Origin: Lachnospiraceae bacterium
GTDB taxonomy: Bacteria > Bacillota > Clostridia > Lachnospirales > Lachnospiraceae
Reading direction: 5' to 3'
Assembly: GCA_900754855.1 (NCBI GenBank)
Contig: CAAEEI010000042.1
Location: forward strand, 1-9,145
DNA length: 9,145 bases
Shown here: piece after piece, positions 1 to 8,269 of the stretch
How positions within the stretch are numbered: position 1 is the stretch's first letter
Layout of the letters: each line of letters begins with the position of its first letter
Position numbers and translations under genes: made by a program
The notes under the pieces: generated by a model
What the model saw: the letters and a program-made list of their open reading frames with translations, nothing else
Databases searched by the model: none
Told to the model about the DNA's origin: nothing

Positions 1-351
1 ATTATTGAAGTTATTAAAGGTTTATCCGTATTAGAATTAAACGAATTAGTAAAAGCTTGTGAAGAAGAATTTGGTGTATCCGCAGCAGCAGGTGTTGTTG
101 TTGCAGCAGGTGCTGGCGCAGCAGAAGAAGCTGAAGAAAAAACTGAATTTGATGTTGAACTGACAGAAGTTGGCGGACAGAAAGTTAAAGTTATCAAAGT
201 TGTTCGTGAAATCACAGGATTAGGATTAAAAGAAGCAAAAGCTGTTGTTGACGGCGCTCCTAAAAACCTTAAAGAAGCTGTTTCTAAAGAAGAAGCAGAA
301 GACATCAAAAAACAGCTTGAAGAAGTTGGAGCAAAAGTTACAGTTAAATAA
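1..351 (+). CDS. rplL: Ribosomal protein L7/L12 (bL12), 5' end cut off by the window edge
   Basis: Frame 1 is open from base 1 to a TAA at 349-351 and gives 116 residues. The family is about 120-125 aa, so only a few N-terminal residues are missing. All three parts of the protein are visible. The N-terminal dimerisation helices begin IIEVIKGLSVLELNELVKAC. An Ala/Gly-rich flexible hinge follows, with runs such as GVSAAAGVVVAAGAGAAEEA. The globular C-terminal domain carries the conserved GLGLKEAKAVVDGAPKNLKE segment and ends EEVGAKVTVK. L7/L12 dimers form the ribosomal stalk on L10 and recruit the translational GTPases. Codon choice is strongly biased: six of nine leucines are TTA, and GTT, GCA and AAA dominate. 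This differs from the CTG/CTT-richer rpoBC and is typical of a very highly expressed ribosomal gene in an A+T-rich genome. The usual neighbour upstream would be rplJ, which is outside the window. Confidence 0.97.
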   Translation: MIEVIKGLSVLELNELVKACEEEFGVSAAAGVVVAAGAGAAEEAEEKTEFDVELTEVGGQKVKVIKVVREITGLGLKEAKAVVDGAPKNLKEAVSKEEAEDIKKQLEEVGAKVTVK

Positions 352-386
352 TTGTAGTTTCTATGCAGATTTGATGATCGTAATCG

Positions 387-423
387 AACCGCCTGTTCCC
401 ATGGGAAACAGGCGGTTTTTTTT
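387..423 (+). terminator. Intrinsic terminator after rplL
   Basis: An 11-bp G+C-rich stem pairs 387-397 (AACCGCCTGTT) with 407-417 (AACAGGCGGTT). The stem continues for two more pairs past a single bulged A and closes on a tiny CATG loop. An eight-T run at 416-423 follows directly. It starts 36 nt after the rplL stop, so it should end, wholly or partly, the ribosomal-protein transcript before rpoB. Partial read-through, as in the attenuator between rplL and rpoB of enterobacteria, cannot be excluded from sequence. Confidence 0.9.
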
Positions 424-580
424 GAAAAATCGGGGAGAATATGGTTTTGTACCGGGAATTTCGTAGAAAAATAAGAAAGTTTTCCTTCTTTTTTGTGAAA
501 GTCATGGAAGAAAAAAGAGGAATACCAGTTTAAAGGAGAAATGATCTGGAAAAAATGCAGATAAAAAGAAAAAAAGTTAG
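424..580. other. A-rich intergenic spacer, no gene seen
   Basis: This stretch between the rplL terminator and the rpoB promoter is strongly A+T-rich and purine-rich on the + strand. It has no ORF with a convincing start on either strand. A weak A+T stem (473-479 with 484-490, one mismatch, TTTT loop) is followed by a T-run to 494; it may be a back-up terminator but is too poor to call. An AAGGAG at 533-538 lies just before an ATG at 541, but the frame closes after seven codons. The A-tracts at 551-576, just upstream of the -35 box, could act as an UP-like element. Confidence 0.5.
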
Positions 581-609
581 TTGACATGTTACTATAGATA
601 TGATATGAT
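581..609 (+). promoter_or_regulatory. Sigma-A-type promoter for rpoBC
   Basis: A perfect -35 box TTGACA (581-586) is separated by exactly 17 nt from a -10 box TATGAT (604-609), one base off the TATAAT consensus. A second TATGAT copy sits at 599-604, but with only a 12-nt spacer, so the 604-609 copy is preferred. Runs of A immediately upstream may strengthen it. The start of transcription should fall near 615-617, giving an untranslated leader of about 88 nt before the chosen rpoB start. The promoter lies downstream of the rplL terminator, so rpoBC has its own transcription start. Confidence 0.88.
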
Positions 610-615
610 AATAAA

Positions 616-703
616 CTGATTCACAATGGGTATGTATGCCTATATGAGAATAAATAAGCAACCAGAAGTTAAACAGGAAGATTGTTCAAGGGGTGAAACG
701 TCG
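616..703 (+). promoter_or_regulatory. rpoB 5' leader with ribosome binding site
   Basis: This is the predicted untranslated leader between the transcription start (about 616) and the rpoB ATG at 704. Its last part holds the Shine-Dalgarno sequence GGGGTGA (690-696), whose GGTGA core is complementary to the 16S rRNA 3' end and is spaced seven bases from the ATG. This site decides the start. The in-frame ATG at 626 has no such sequence in front of it and lies only about 10 nt from the predicted transcript 5' end. No strong hairpin or known riboregulator motif is apparent in the leader. Confidence 0.7.
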
Positions 704-3700
704 ATGGAAAAGAATAGACTGCGACCTATGCGAATTTCGGGAAGCAATAATATCAGGATGAGTTATGCCAGACAAAAAGATGTACTTGATATGCCGAATC
801 TCATTGAAGTCCAGAAAAATTCCTATCAGTGGTTTTTGACGGATGGATTAAAAGAAGTATTTGAAGATATTTCTCCGATTACGGACTACAGTGGTCAGTT
901 GAGTCTGGAATTTGTTGATTTTCAGCTTTGTAGAGACGAGAAAAAATATTCTATTGAAGAATGTAAAGAGAGAGATGCAACTTACGCAGCTCCTTTAAAA
1001 GTAAAAGTACGTCTTCATAATAAAGAGACGGACGATTTTAAGCAGCATGATATTTTCATGGGAGATCTGCCGCTGATGACAGAAACCGGTACATTTGTCA
1101 TTAACGGCGCAGAACGTGTTATTGTCAGTCAGCTTGTTCGTTCTCCTGGTATCTATTATGCGATCAGCCATGATAAAACCGGTAAGAAATTATTTTCATG
1201 TACAGTGATTCCTAACCGTGGCGCATGGCTGGAATATGAGACGGATTCCAATGATATTTTCTATGTGCGTGTAGACCGTACAAGAAAAGTACCGATTACC
1301 GTATTGATCAGAGCGCTGGGTATTGGAACAAATGCAGAGATTAAGGAACTTTTCGGAGAAGAACCAAAAATCTTAAAAACTCTGGAAAAAGATACGGCGA
1401 CCAACTATCAGGAAGGTCTCAAAAAATTATATGAAAAGATCCGTCCGGGTGAACCTCTGTCCGTAGACAGTGCGGAAAGTCTGATCAACAGTATGTTCTT
1501 TGACGCAAGACGTTATGATCTGGCCAAGGTAGGACGTTATAAATTTAATAAAAAACTGATGTTCAGAAATCGTATCGCAGGTCATGTACTTTCACAGGAT
1601 GTTATCGACCCATCCACCGGTGAAATCATGTTCGAAGCTGGAACAAAGGTGACAAAGGAACAGGCTGATGAGATTCAGAATGCGGCAGTTCCGTTTGTTT
1701 ATCTGGAAACAGAGGAACGTGAAGTCAAAATTCTTTCCAATATGATGGTTGACATCCGGGGATTCGTAGATGTGGATCCAAAAGAAGTCGGTGTGACCGA
1801 GTTAGTATACTACCCATCCCTTGAAAAAATTCTGGAAGATTATGATGATATAGATGAAATTAAGGCAGCAATTCGCAAAAACATCAGCGAGCTGATTCCA
1901 AAGCATATTACCAGAGAAGATATTCTTGCTTCGATCAACTATAATATTCATCTGGAATATGGTATTGGAAACGATGATGATATTGACCATTTAGGTAACC
2001 GTCGTATCCGTGCGGTGGGTGAACTTTTACAGAATCAGTATCGTATCGGTCTTTCCCGTATGGAAAGAGTGGTTCGTGAAAGAATGACGACGCAGGATCT
2101 GGAGTCGATTTCTCCGCAGACCCTGATCAATATCAAACCGGTGACAGCGGCAGTGAAAGAGTTCTTTGGAAGTTCTCAGCTCTCCCAGTTTATGGATCAG
2201 CATAATCCACTGTCTGAGCTCACCCATAAAAGACGTCTTTCCGCATTGGGACCAGGCGGTCTGTCCAGAGACCGTGCCGGATTCGAGGTTCGAGACGTGC
2301 ATTACTCCCATTACGGAAGAATGTGTCCTATCGAGACACCCGAAGGTCCGAACATCGGTCTGATCAACTCGCTGGCTACCTATGCAAGAATTAATGAATA
2401 TGGTTTTATTGAAGCACCATATCGTAAAGTAGATAAGAGCGATCCTAAGAATCCGAAGGTAACCGATGACGTGGTTTATCTGACTGCGGATGAAGAGGAT
2501 AATTACATTGTCGCACAGGCCAACGAAGCGCTGGATGAAGACGGTCATTTCGTACACACCAACGTTTCCGGTCGTTTCCGTGAAGAAACTTCCGAGTTCC
2601 CGAAAACAAAAGTGGATCTTATGGACGTTTCTCCAAAGATGGTATTCTCCGTAGCGACATCCATGATTCCTTTCCTGGAAAATGACGATGCCAACCGTGC
2701 CCTCATGGGATCCAACATGCAGCGTCAGGCAGTGCCTCTGTTAAAAACAGAAGTGCCGGTTGTCGGTACAGGTATGGAAGCCAAGGCGGCCAGAGACTCC
2801 GGAGTCTGCATTCTGGCGCACCATGCCGGCGTGGTAGAATATTCCACCAGCAAAGAAATCGTGGTGAAAAGGGATGACGGTATCCGTGATACCTACCATG
2901 TCATCAAATTCTCCCGAAGCAATCAGGGTAACTGTATGAATCAGAGACCGATCGTCAACAAGGGAGACCGTGTAGAAGAAGGAGACATGCTGGCTGATGG
3001 CGCATCCACCTGCGGTGGTGAAATGGCTCTTGGTAAAAATCCGCTGATCGGGTTCATGACCTGGGAAGGATATAACTACGAGGATGCCGTACTGCTCAGT
3101 GAAAAACTTGTACAAAAAGATGTTTATACTTCTGTGCATATTGAAGAATATGAGGCAGAAGCAAGAGATACAAAACTGGGTCAGGAAGAAATCACAAGAG
3201 ATCTGGCCGGTTTAAGTGAAGATGTATTAAAAGATCTGGATGAAAACGGAATCATCCGTATTGGTGCGGAAGTCCATGCGGGAGATATTCTGGTAGGTAA
3301 AGTTACGCCTAAGGGAGAGACCGAACTGACTGCGGAAGAAAGACTTCTCCGGGCAATTTTCGGTGAGAAGGCAAGGGAAGTTCGTGATACCTCTCTTCGT
3401 GTACCGCACGGCGCTTACGGCGTGGTTATGGATACCAAAGTCTTCACCAGAGAAAACGGCGACGAACTGCCGCCGACAGTAAATAAATCTGTTCGTGTAT
3501 ATATTGCACAGAAACGTAAAATCTCCGTGGGAGATAAGATGGCCGGACGTCATGGTAACAAGGGTGTGGTTTCCCGTGTGCTGCCAGTAGAAGATATGCC
3601 GTTCCTGCCAAATGGCCGTCCGCTGGACATCGTGCTTAACCCGCTGGGCGTACCTTCCCGAATGAATATCGGTCAGGTGCTGGAACTGCATTTAAGTCTT

Positions 3701-4546
3701 GCTTCCAAAGTACTGGGCTTTAATGTGGCTACACCGGTGTTTAACGGCGCCAACGAGTACGATATTATGGATACCCTGGAGATGGCCAATGATTATGCCA
3801 ATAAAACATGGGAAGAATTCTCTGAAATCTGGGGAGAAAAAGTAAACGAAGAAATCATGCAGTATCTGTATGATAACCGCGATCACCGGGCAGAATGGAA
3901 GGGCGTGCCGATTGACCGTACCGGAAAAGTTCGTCTTCGTGACGGACGTACCGGAGAAGCGTTCGATTCACCGGTTGCGATCGGTTTCATGCACTACCTG
4001 AAACTCCATCATCTGGTTGATGATAAGATTCATGCCCGTTCCACCGGTCCTTATTCTCTGGTTACCCAGCAGCCTCTGGGTGGTAAGGCGCAGTTTGGTG
4101 GACAGCGATTTGGTGAGATGGAGGTATGGGCTCTTGAAGCTTATGGCGCTTCCTACACACTGCAGGAGATTCTTACTGTAAAATCCGATGATGTGGTTGG
4201 TCGTGTGAAAACTTATGAAGCCATCATCAAAGGAGAAAACATTCCTGAACCGGGAATTCCTGAATCCTTCAAGGTACTGCTCAAAGAGTTCCAGTCTCTG
4301 GCTCTGGATGTCCGTGTACTGAAAGAAGATATGACGGAAATTGAAATTCAGGAAAGTACAGAAAGTGTAAATGAATCTCTGGCGCCGATGATCGAAAGCA
4401 GTCCGGATGAGATTGCCTATAAAGACGATCAGGATCTGGGCGCTTATGGTTATAAAGAAAGTACTCTGGAAGAAGAAGCCGGAGAATCTGCGCCGCAGGA
4501 TTTCTTTGCAGCAGCAATGACGAGTACAGAGGATTCTGAATTTTAG
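704..4546 (+). CDS. rpoB: DNA-directed RNA polymerase subunit beta
   Basis: The 1280-residue beta subunit forms, with beta-prime, the active-site cleft of RNA polymerase. I start it at ATG 704 (MEKNRLRPMRIS), behind a good ribosome binding site; the frame stays open to an ATG at 626, which would add 26 unconserved residues. Recognisable blocks in order are the N-terminal DMPNLIEVQKNSYQWFL and the lobe segment INGAERVIVSQLVRSPG. The rifampicin pocket follows at residues 487-515, FFGSSQLSQFMDQHNPLSEL onward. Then come MCPIETPEGPNIGLINSLATY, WEGYNYEDA with E793 and D794, GDKMAGRHGNKG (943-954, with the active-site lysines K945 and K953), and GPYSLVTQQPLGGKAQFGG. It ends in an acidic tail of about 65 residues. 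It is longer than the Bacillus protein (about 1190 aa), partly through an insertion of about 40 residues near position 1040. The stop is TAG, 20 nt before rpoC. Confidence 0.99.
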   Translation: MEKNRLRPMRISGSNNIRMSYARQKDVLDMPNLIEVQKNSYQWFLTDGLKEVFEDISPITDYSGQLSLEFVDFQLCRDEKKYSIEECKERDATYAAPLKVKVRLHNKETDDFKQHDIFMGDLPLMTETGTFVINGAERVIVSQLVRSPGIYYAISHDKTGKKLFSCTVIPNRGAWLEYETDSNDIFYVRVDRTRKVPITVLIRALGIGTNAEIKELFGEEPKILKTLEKDTATNYQEGLKKLYEKIRPGEPLSVDSAESLINSMFFDARRYDLAKVGRYKFNKKLMFRNRIAGHVLSQDVIDPSTGEIMFEAGTKVTKEQADEIQNAAVPFVYLETEEREVKILSNMMVDIRGFVDVDPKEVGVTELVYYPSLEKILEDYDDIDEIKAAIRKNISELIPKHITREDILASINYNIHLEYGIGNDDDIDHLGNRRIRAVGELLQNQYRIGLSRMERVVRERMTTQDLESISPQTLINIKPVTAAVKEFFGSSQLSQFMDQHNPLSELTHKRRLSALGPGGLSRDRAGFEVRDVHYSHYGRMCPIETPEGPNIGLINSLATYARINEYGFIEAPYRKVDKSDPKNPKVTDDVVYLTADEEDNYIVAQANEALDEDGHFVHTNVSGRFREETSEFPKTKVDLMDVSPKMVFSVATSMIPFLENDDANRALMGSNMQRQAVPLLKTEVPVVGTGMEAKAARDSGVCILAHHAGVVEYSTSKEIVVKRDDGIRDTYHVIKFSRSNQGNCMNQRPIVNKGDRVEEGDMLADGASTCGGEMALGKNPLIGFMTWEGYNYEDAVLLSEKLVQKDVYTSVHIEEYEAEARDTKLGQEEITRDLAGLSEDVLKDLDENGIIRIGAEVHAGDILVGKVTPKGETELTAEERLLRAIFGEKAREVRDTSLRVPHGAYGVVMDTKVFTRENGDELPPTVNKSVRVYIAQKRKISVGDKMAGRHGNKGVVSRVLPVEDMPFLPNGRPLDIVLNPLGVPSRMNIGQVLELHLSLASKVLGFNVATPVFNGANEYDIMDTLEMANDYANKTWEEFSEIWGEKVNEEIMQYLYDNRDHRAEWKGVPIDRTGKVRLRDGRTGEAFDSPVAIGFMHYLKLHHLVDDKIHARSTGPYSLVTQQPLGGKAQFGGQRFGEMEVWALEAYGASYTLQEILTVKSDDVVGRVKTYEAIIKGENIPEPGIPESFKVLLKEFQSLALDVRVLKEDMTEIEIQESTESVNESLAPMIESSPDEIAYKDDQDLGAYGYKESTLEEEAGESAPQDFFAAAMTSTEDSEF
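2186..2248 (+). other. rpoB: Rifampicin-pocket cluster I of rpoB, susceptible-type residues
   Basis: These codons are RpoB residues 495-515, equivalent to E. coli 513-533 (offset 18). The positions most often changed in resistant strains all carry the ancestral residue: Q495 (E. coli Q513), D498 (D516), H508 (H526), R511 (R529), S513 (S531) and L515 (L533). The one difference from E. coli in the core is H500 in place of N518, and Bacillus also varies at this position. The allele therefore looks rifampicin-susceptible at this cluster, as far as sequence can show. Confidence 0.85.
3788..3940 (+). other. rpoB: Lineage-type insertion region in the RpoB C-terminal part
   Basis: RpoB residues 1029-1079 lie between the conserved PVFNGANEYDIMDTLEMA block and DGRTGEAFDSPVAIG. 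The same interval in my recollection of Bacillus subtilis RpoB is about 11 residues, and about 14 in E. coli, so this protein has roughly 40 extra. The inserted part is charged and aromatic (for example TWEEFSEIWGEKVNEEI and YLYDNRDHRAEWKGVPI) and looks like one or two amphipathic helices. The reading frame and codon use are continuous with the rest of the gene, so it is part of the normal protein. Similar insertions occur, as I recall, in Lachnospiraceae RpoB. Confidence 0.7.
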
Positions 4547-4554
4547 GAAAATGG

Positions 4555-4560
4555 AAGGAG
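4555..4560 (+). promoter_or_regulatory. Ribosome binding site of rpoC
   Basis: AAGGAG lies six bases before the rpoC ATG at 4567, inside the 20-nt gap after the rpoB stop. The strong site and short gap, with no terminator or promoter between, support co-transcription of rpoB and rpoC and near-equal subunit supply. Confidence 0.9.
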
Positions 4561-4566
4561 TAACCT

Positions 4567-7500
4567 ATGTCTGATATGAATAATCAACCAGCAGAACAGC
4601 CAATGAATTTTGATGCTATCAAAATCGGACTTGCATCTCCGGAAATGATTCGAAAATGGTCCCGCGGTGAAGTAAAAAAACCGGAAACCATTAATTATCG
4701 TACATTGAAACCGGAAAAAGACGGTTTATTCTGTGAAAGAATCTTCGGGCCGAGCAAGGACTGGGAATGTCACTGTGGAAAATATAAGAAAATCCGCTAT
4801 AAAGGCGTTGTCTGTGATAAATGTGGTGTGGAAGTGACCAAAGCCAACGTGCGTAGAGAACGTATGGGGCATATTGAACTGGCCGCTCCGGTATCCCACA
4901 TCTGGTACTTCAAAGGAATTCCAAGCCGTATGGGACTGATCCTGGATATGTCTCCAAAAGCGCTGGAAAAAGTATTATATTTCGCTTCCTATGTTGTGCT
5001 TGATCCGGGCAATACCAATCTGAACCAGAAAGATGTTTTATCCGACGCAGAGTATCGCCGCGTATGTGAAGAATACAGAACCGATGACGACGGTCTTGGC
5101 AGCTTCCGCGTGGGAATGGGTGCGGAAGCCATCAAAGAACTTCTCATGGAAATTGATCTGGAAGCAGAGTCCGTAGAACTGAAAAAAAGTTTAAAAAATG
5201 CCAGTGGACAGAAAAAAGCAAGAAATATTAAACGTCTGGAAGTGGTGGAGGCTTTCCGCCTTTCCGGCAATCATCCGGAATGGATGATTCTTGATGCAGT
5301 TCCGGTGATTCCACCAGACATCCGTCCTATGGTACAGTTGGATGGCGGCCGTTTTGCGACTTCCGACTTAAATGATTTATATAGAAGAATTATCAACCGT
5401 AATAACCGACTGAAACGTCTTCTGGAGCTGGGTGCGCCGGATATTATTATCCGCAACGAGAAACGTATGCTTCAGGAAGCTGTCGATGCGCTGATCGATA
5501 ACGGAAGAAGAGGAAGAGCCGTAACCGGTCCTGGTAACCGTGCGTTAAAATCTCTTTCCGATATGCTGAAAGGTAAACAGGGACGTTTCCGTCAGAACCT
5601 TCTGGGTAAACGTGTAGACTACTCAGGACGTTCCGTTATCGTGGTCGGTCCTGAACTGAAGATTTATCAGTGCGGTCTGCCAAAAGAAATGGCCATCGAG
5701 CTGTTCAAACCTTTTGTGATGAAGGAACTGGTAGCCAACGGACTGGCGCATAACATTAAATCCGCAAAGAAAATGGTGGAAAAACTTCAGCCTGCAGTTT
5801 GGGATGTTCTGGAAGATGTCATCAAAGAGCATCCGGTTATGTTAAACCGTGCTCCTACCCTCCATCGTCTGGGTATTCAGGCCTTCGAGCCTATCCTGGT
5901 CGAAGGTAAGGCAATCAAACTGCATCCGCTGGTATGTACTGCCTTCAACGCCGACTTTGACGGTGACCAGATGGCTGTACATTTACCATTATCTGTAGAA
6001 GCACAGGCAGAATGTCGTTTCCTTCTGTTGTCTCCGAACAACCTTCTGAAACCTTCTGATGGAGCGCCTGTGGCCGTTCCTTCTCAGGATATGGTCCTTG
6101 GTGTATATTATCTGACCATGGAAAAAGAAGGGGAAAAAGGAGAAGGAAAATGCTTTAAATCCGAAAATGAAGCATTTCTTGCCTATGAAAACAGAGTGAT
6201 TACCCTTCATTCCAAAATCAAAGTAAAACGTAGAGGACGCAGACCGGATGGAACCATGGGAAGCCGTATTGTAGACTGTACCATGGGACGGATTCTGTTT
6301 AATGAAATCATCATGCAGGACCTTGGTTTTGTAGACCGTTCCGATCCGGAAAACTTCCTGAAACTGGAAATCGACTTCCAGTGTGGCAAAAAACAGCTGA
6401 AACAGATTCTTGACCGTTGTATCAGCGTACATGGTACAACCAAAACCGCAGAGGTTCTTGATGATGTCAAAGCGCTGGGATATAAATACTCTACCATCGG
6501 CGCTCTCAGCGTATCCGTTTCCGATATGACCGTGCCAAAAGAAAAACCACAGATTCTTGCCGATGCACAAAAACAGGTGGAATACATCACCAAACAGTAT
6601 CGCCGTGGTTTCATGACGGAAGAAGAACGGTATAAAGCCGTTGTACAGACCTGGTTTGCTGCCGATAATGAACTGACCGATAAACTGATCAACGGTCTGG
6701 ATAAATACAATAACATCTTCATGATGGCCGATTCCGGAGCCCGTGGTTCCAACCAGCAGATTAAACAGCTTGCCGGTATGCGTGGTCTGATGGCCGATAC
6801 ATCTGGACGTACCATCGAACTTCCGATCAAGTCCAATTTCCGTGAAGGTCTTGACGTACTGGAGTACTTCATTTCCGCCCATGGTGCACGTAAAGGTCTG
6901 TCGGATACCGCGCTTCGTACAGCCGACTCCGGTTACCTGACCAGACGTCTTGTAGACGTATCTCAGGAGCTGATCATCCGTGAACAGGATTGCTGTGAAG
7001 GAATGGACACCATTCCGGGCATGTATGTGGAAGCCATTATGGATGGAAAAGAGACCATCGAAACACTGGAAGAACGAATTACCGGACGTTATGCCGCAGA
7101 GGAATATACCGATGCCGAAGGCAACGTAATCGTTCCGGCCAACTGTATGATCACGCCAAAACGTGCTGCAGCAGTAGTCGGCGCCGGATATACAAAAGTA
7201 AAAATCAGAACGATGCTTACCTGTAAATCCCACAATGGTGCATGTGCAAAATGTTATGGCGCCAACCTGGCGACCGGTCAGGCTGTACAGGTCGGCGAAG
7301 CAGTTGGTATTATTGCCGCACAGTCCATCGGTGAACCGGGTACACAGTTGACCATGCGTACGTTCCATGCCGGTGGAGTAGCCGGTGATGACATCACACA
7401 GGGTCTTCCTCGTGTCGAGGAGCTTTTTGAAGCACGTAAACCTAAGGGTCTTGCCATCATCACAGAGATTGGCGGTCGTGCGGAAGTAAAAGAAACCAAA

Positions 7501-8238
7501 GAAAAACGTGAGATTATCGTGACCAATGACAGCATTGGTGAATCCAAATCTTATGTGATTCCGTACGGCGCAAGAATTAAAGTTCTTGACGGTGCGATGC
7601 TGGAAGCCGGAGATGAGCTGACAGAAGGTTCGGTTAATCCACACGATATTCTGAAGATTAAAGGCGTTCGTGCCGTTCAGGATTACATGATGCGGGAAGT
7701 GCAGCGGGTATACCGTCTGCAGGGTGTAGATATTAACGATAAACATATCGAGATCATTGTTCGTCAGATGCTGAAAAAAGTTCGGATTGATGAGGCTGGA
7801 GACAGCAATTACCTGCCAGGTTCTCTGGTGGATATTCTGGATCTGGAAGCAACCAACGACGAGCTTCTTGCAGAAGGAAAAGAAATTGCGTCAGGAGAAC
7901 AGACGTTGCTGGGAATTACCAAAGCTTCTCTGGCAACCAATTCCTTCCTGTCCGCCGCTTCCTTCCAGGAAACGACAAAAGTCCTGACCGATGCGGCCAT
8001 TAAAGGAAAGATCGATCCGCTGATCGGTCTGAAAGAAAACGTTCTTTTAGGTAAACTGATTCCGGCGGGAACCGGACTGAAAAAATACCGTAATCTGCAT
8101 CTGAATACCGGTGTGGAACAAGAAGAACAATTGGATGCCTTCGATTATGAAGAGGGTTATCTGGCGCAGGAAGAAGACGGTAACGCCGTTGCCGGGGAAG
8201 AAATTCTTCTTTCTGCCGATGAAGGAACAGAGGAATAA
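4567..8238 (+). CDS. rpoC: DNA-directed RNA polymerase subunit beta-prime
   Basis: This 1223-residue beta-prime subunit carries the catalytic magnesium site of RNA polymerase; Bacillus RpoC is about 1200 aa. Features in order are the N-terminal zinc ribbon with C68, C70, C83 and C86 (ECHCGKY...CDKCGVEV), and GKQGRFRQNLLGKRVDYSGR leading into the double-psi barrel. The catalytic NADFDGD is at 461-467, with D463, D465 and D467 binding Mg2+. The bridge helix lies around 759-790 (REGLDVLEYFISAHGARKG). The second zinc site uses C809, C886, C893 and C896. The trigger loop PGTQLTMRTFHAGG has M930, R931 and H934. The conserved C-terminal block is SFLSAASFQETTKVLTDAAI. The trigger loop runs straight into GDDITQGLPRVEELFEARKPKG, so the large insertion found there in proteobacteria is absent, as usual for Firmicutes. 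It ends in a short acidic tail and TAA. All key residues are present, so the gene appears intact. Confidence 0.99.
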   Translation: MSDMNNQPAEQPMNFDAIKIGLASPEMIRKWSRGEVKKPETINYRTLKPEKDGLFCERIFGPSKDWECHCGKYKKIRYKGVVCDKCGVEVTKANVRRERMGHIELAAPVSHIWYFKGIPSRMGLILDMSPKALEKVLYFASYVVLDPGNTNLNQKDVLSDAEYRRVCEEYRTDDDGLGSFRVGMGAEAIKELLMEIDLEAESVELKKSLKNASGQKKARNIKRLEVVEAFRLSGNHPEWMILDAVPVIPPDIRPMVQLDGGRFATSDLNDLYRRIINRNNRLKRLLELGAPDIIIRNEKRMLQEAVDALIDNGRRGRAVTGPGNRALKSLSDMLKGKQGRFRQNLLGKRVDYSGRSVIVVGPELKIYQCGLPKEMAIELFKPFVMKELVANGLAHNIKSAKKMVEKLQPAVWDVLEDVIKEHPVMLNRAPTLHRLGIQAFEPILVEGKAIKLHPLVCTAFNADFDGDQMAVHLPLSVEAQAECRFLLLSPNNLLKPSDGAPVAVPSQDMVLGVYYLTMEKEGEKGEGKCFKSENEAFLAYENRVITLHSKIKVKRRGRRPDGTMGSRIVDCTMGRILFNEIIMQDLGFVDRSDPENFLKLEIDFQCGKKQLKQILDRCISVHGTTKTAEVLDDVKALGYKYSTIGALSVSVSDMTVPKEKPQILADAQKQVEYITKQYRRGFMTEEERYKAVVQTWFAADNELTDKLINGLDKYNNIFMMADSGARGSNQQIKQLAGMRGLMADTSGRTIELPIKSNFREGLDVLEYFISAHGARKGLSDTALRTADSGYLTRRLVDVSQELIIREQDCCEGMDTIPGMYVEAIMDGKETIETLEERITGRYAAEEYTDAEGNVIVPANCMITPKRAAAVVGAGYTKVKIRTMLTCKSHNGACAKCYGANLATGQAVQVGEAVGIIAAQSIGEPGTQLTMRTFHAGGVAGDDITQGLPRVEELFEARKPKGLAIITEIGGRAEVKETKEKREIIVTNDSIGESKSYVIPYGARIKVLDGAMLEAGDELTEGSVNPHDILKIKGVRAVQDYMMREVQRVYRLQGVDINDKHIEIIVRQMLKKVRIDEAGDSNYLPGSLVDILDLEATNDELLAEGKEIASGEQTLLGITKASLATNSFLSAASFQETTKVLTDAAIKGKIDPLIGLKENVLLGKLIPAGTGLKKYRNLHLNTGVEQEEQLDAFDYEEGYLAQEEDGNAVAGEEILLSADEGTEE

Positions 8239-8269
8239 TATACAGATAATATTGATCTGAACCTGATAG

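Noticed and set aside
245..466. 73-aa + strand ORF starting inside rplL
   Set aside because: It is out of frame with rplL, is Lys/Leu-rich from the A-rich sequence, has no ribosome binding site and runs through the terminator hairpin.
473..494. Second terminator-like hairpin in the spacer
   Set aside because: It is a seven-pair A+T-rich stem with a mismatch, too weak to support as a terminator next to the strong one at 387-423.
533..580. Small peptide starting at ATG 541 or ATG 555
   Set aside because: The frames end after 7 and 9 codons. The AAGGAG at 533-538 is only two bases from the first ATG and 16 from the second, and no promoter is seen upstream.
2186..2248. Rifampicin-resistance substitution in rpoB
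   Set aside because: All the main resistance positions carry the susceptible-type residue. The His at 500 is at a naturally variable position.
2027..2557. 176-aa minus-strand ORF inside rpoB
   Set aside because: It is in codon register with rpoB and covers the highly conserved rifampicin region, so it is a shadow of sense-strand constraint.
5989..7746. 585-aa minus-strand ORF as a real gene
   Set aside because: It lies wholly inside rpoC in codon register, has a Phe/Cys/His/Thr-rich shadow composition, and shows no recognisable domain. It is explained by rpoC avoiding TTA, CTA and TCA codons.
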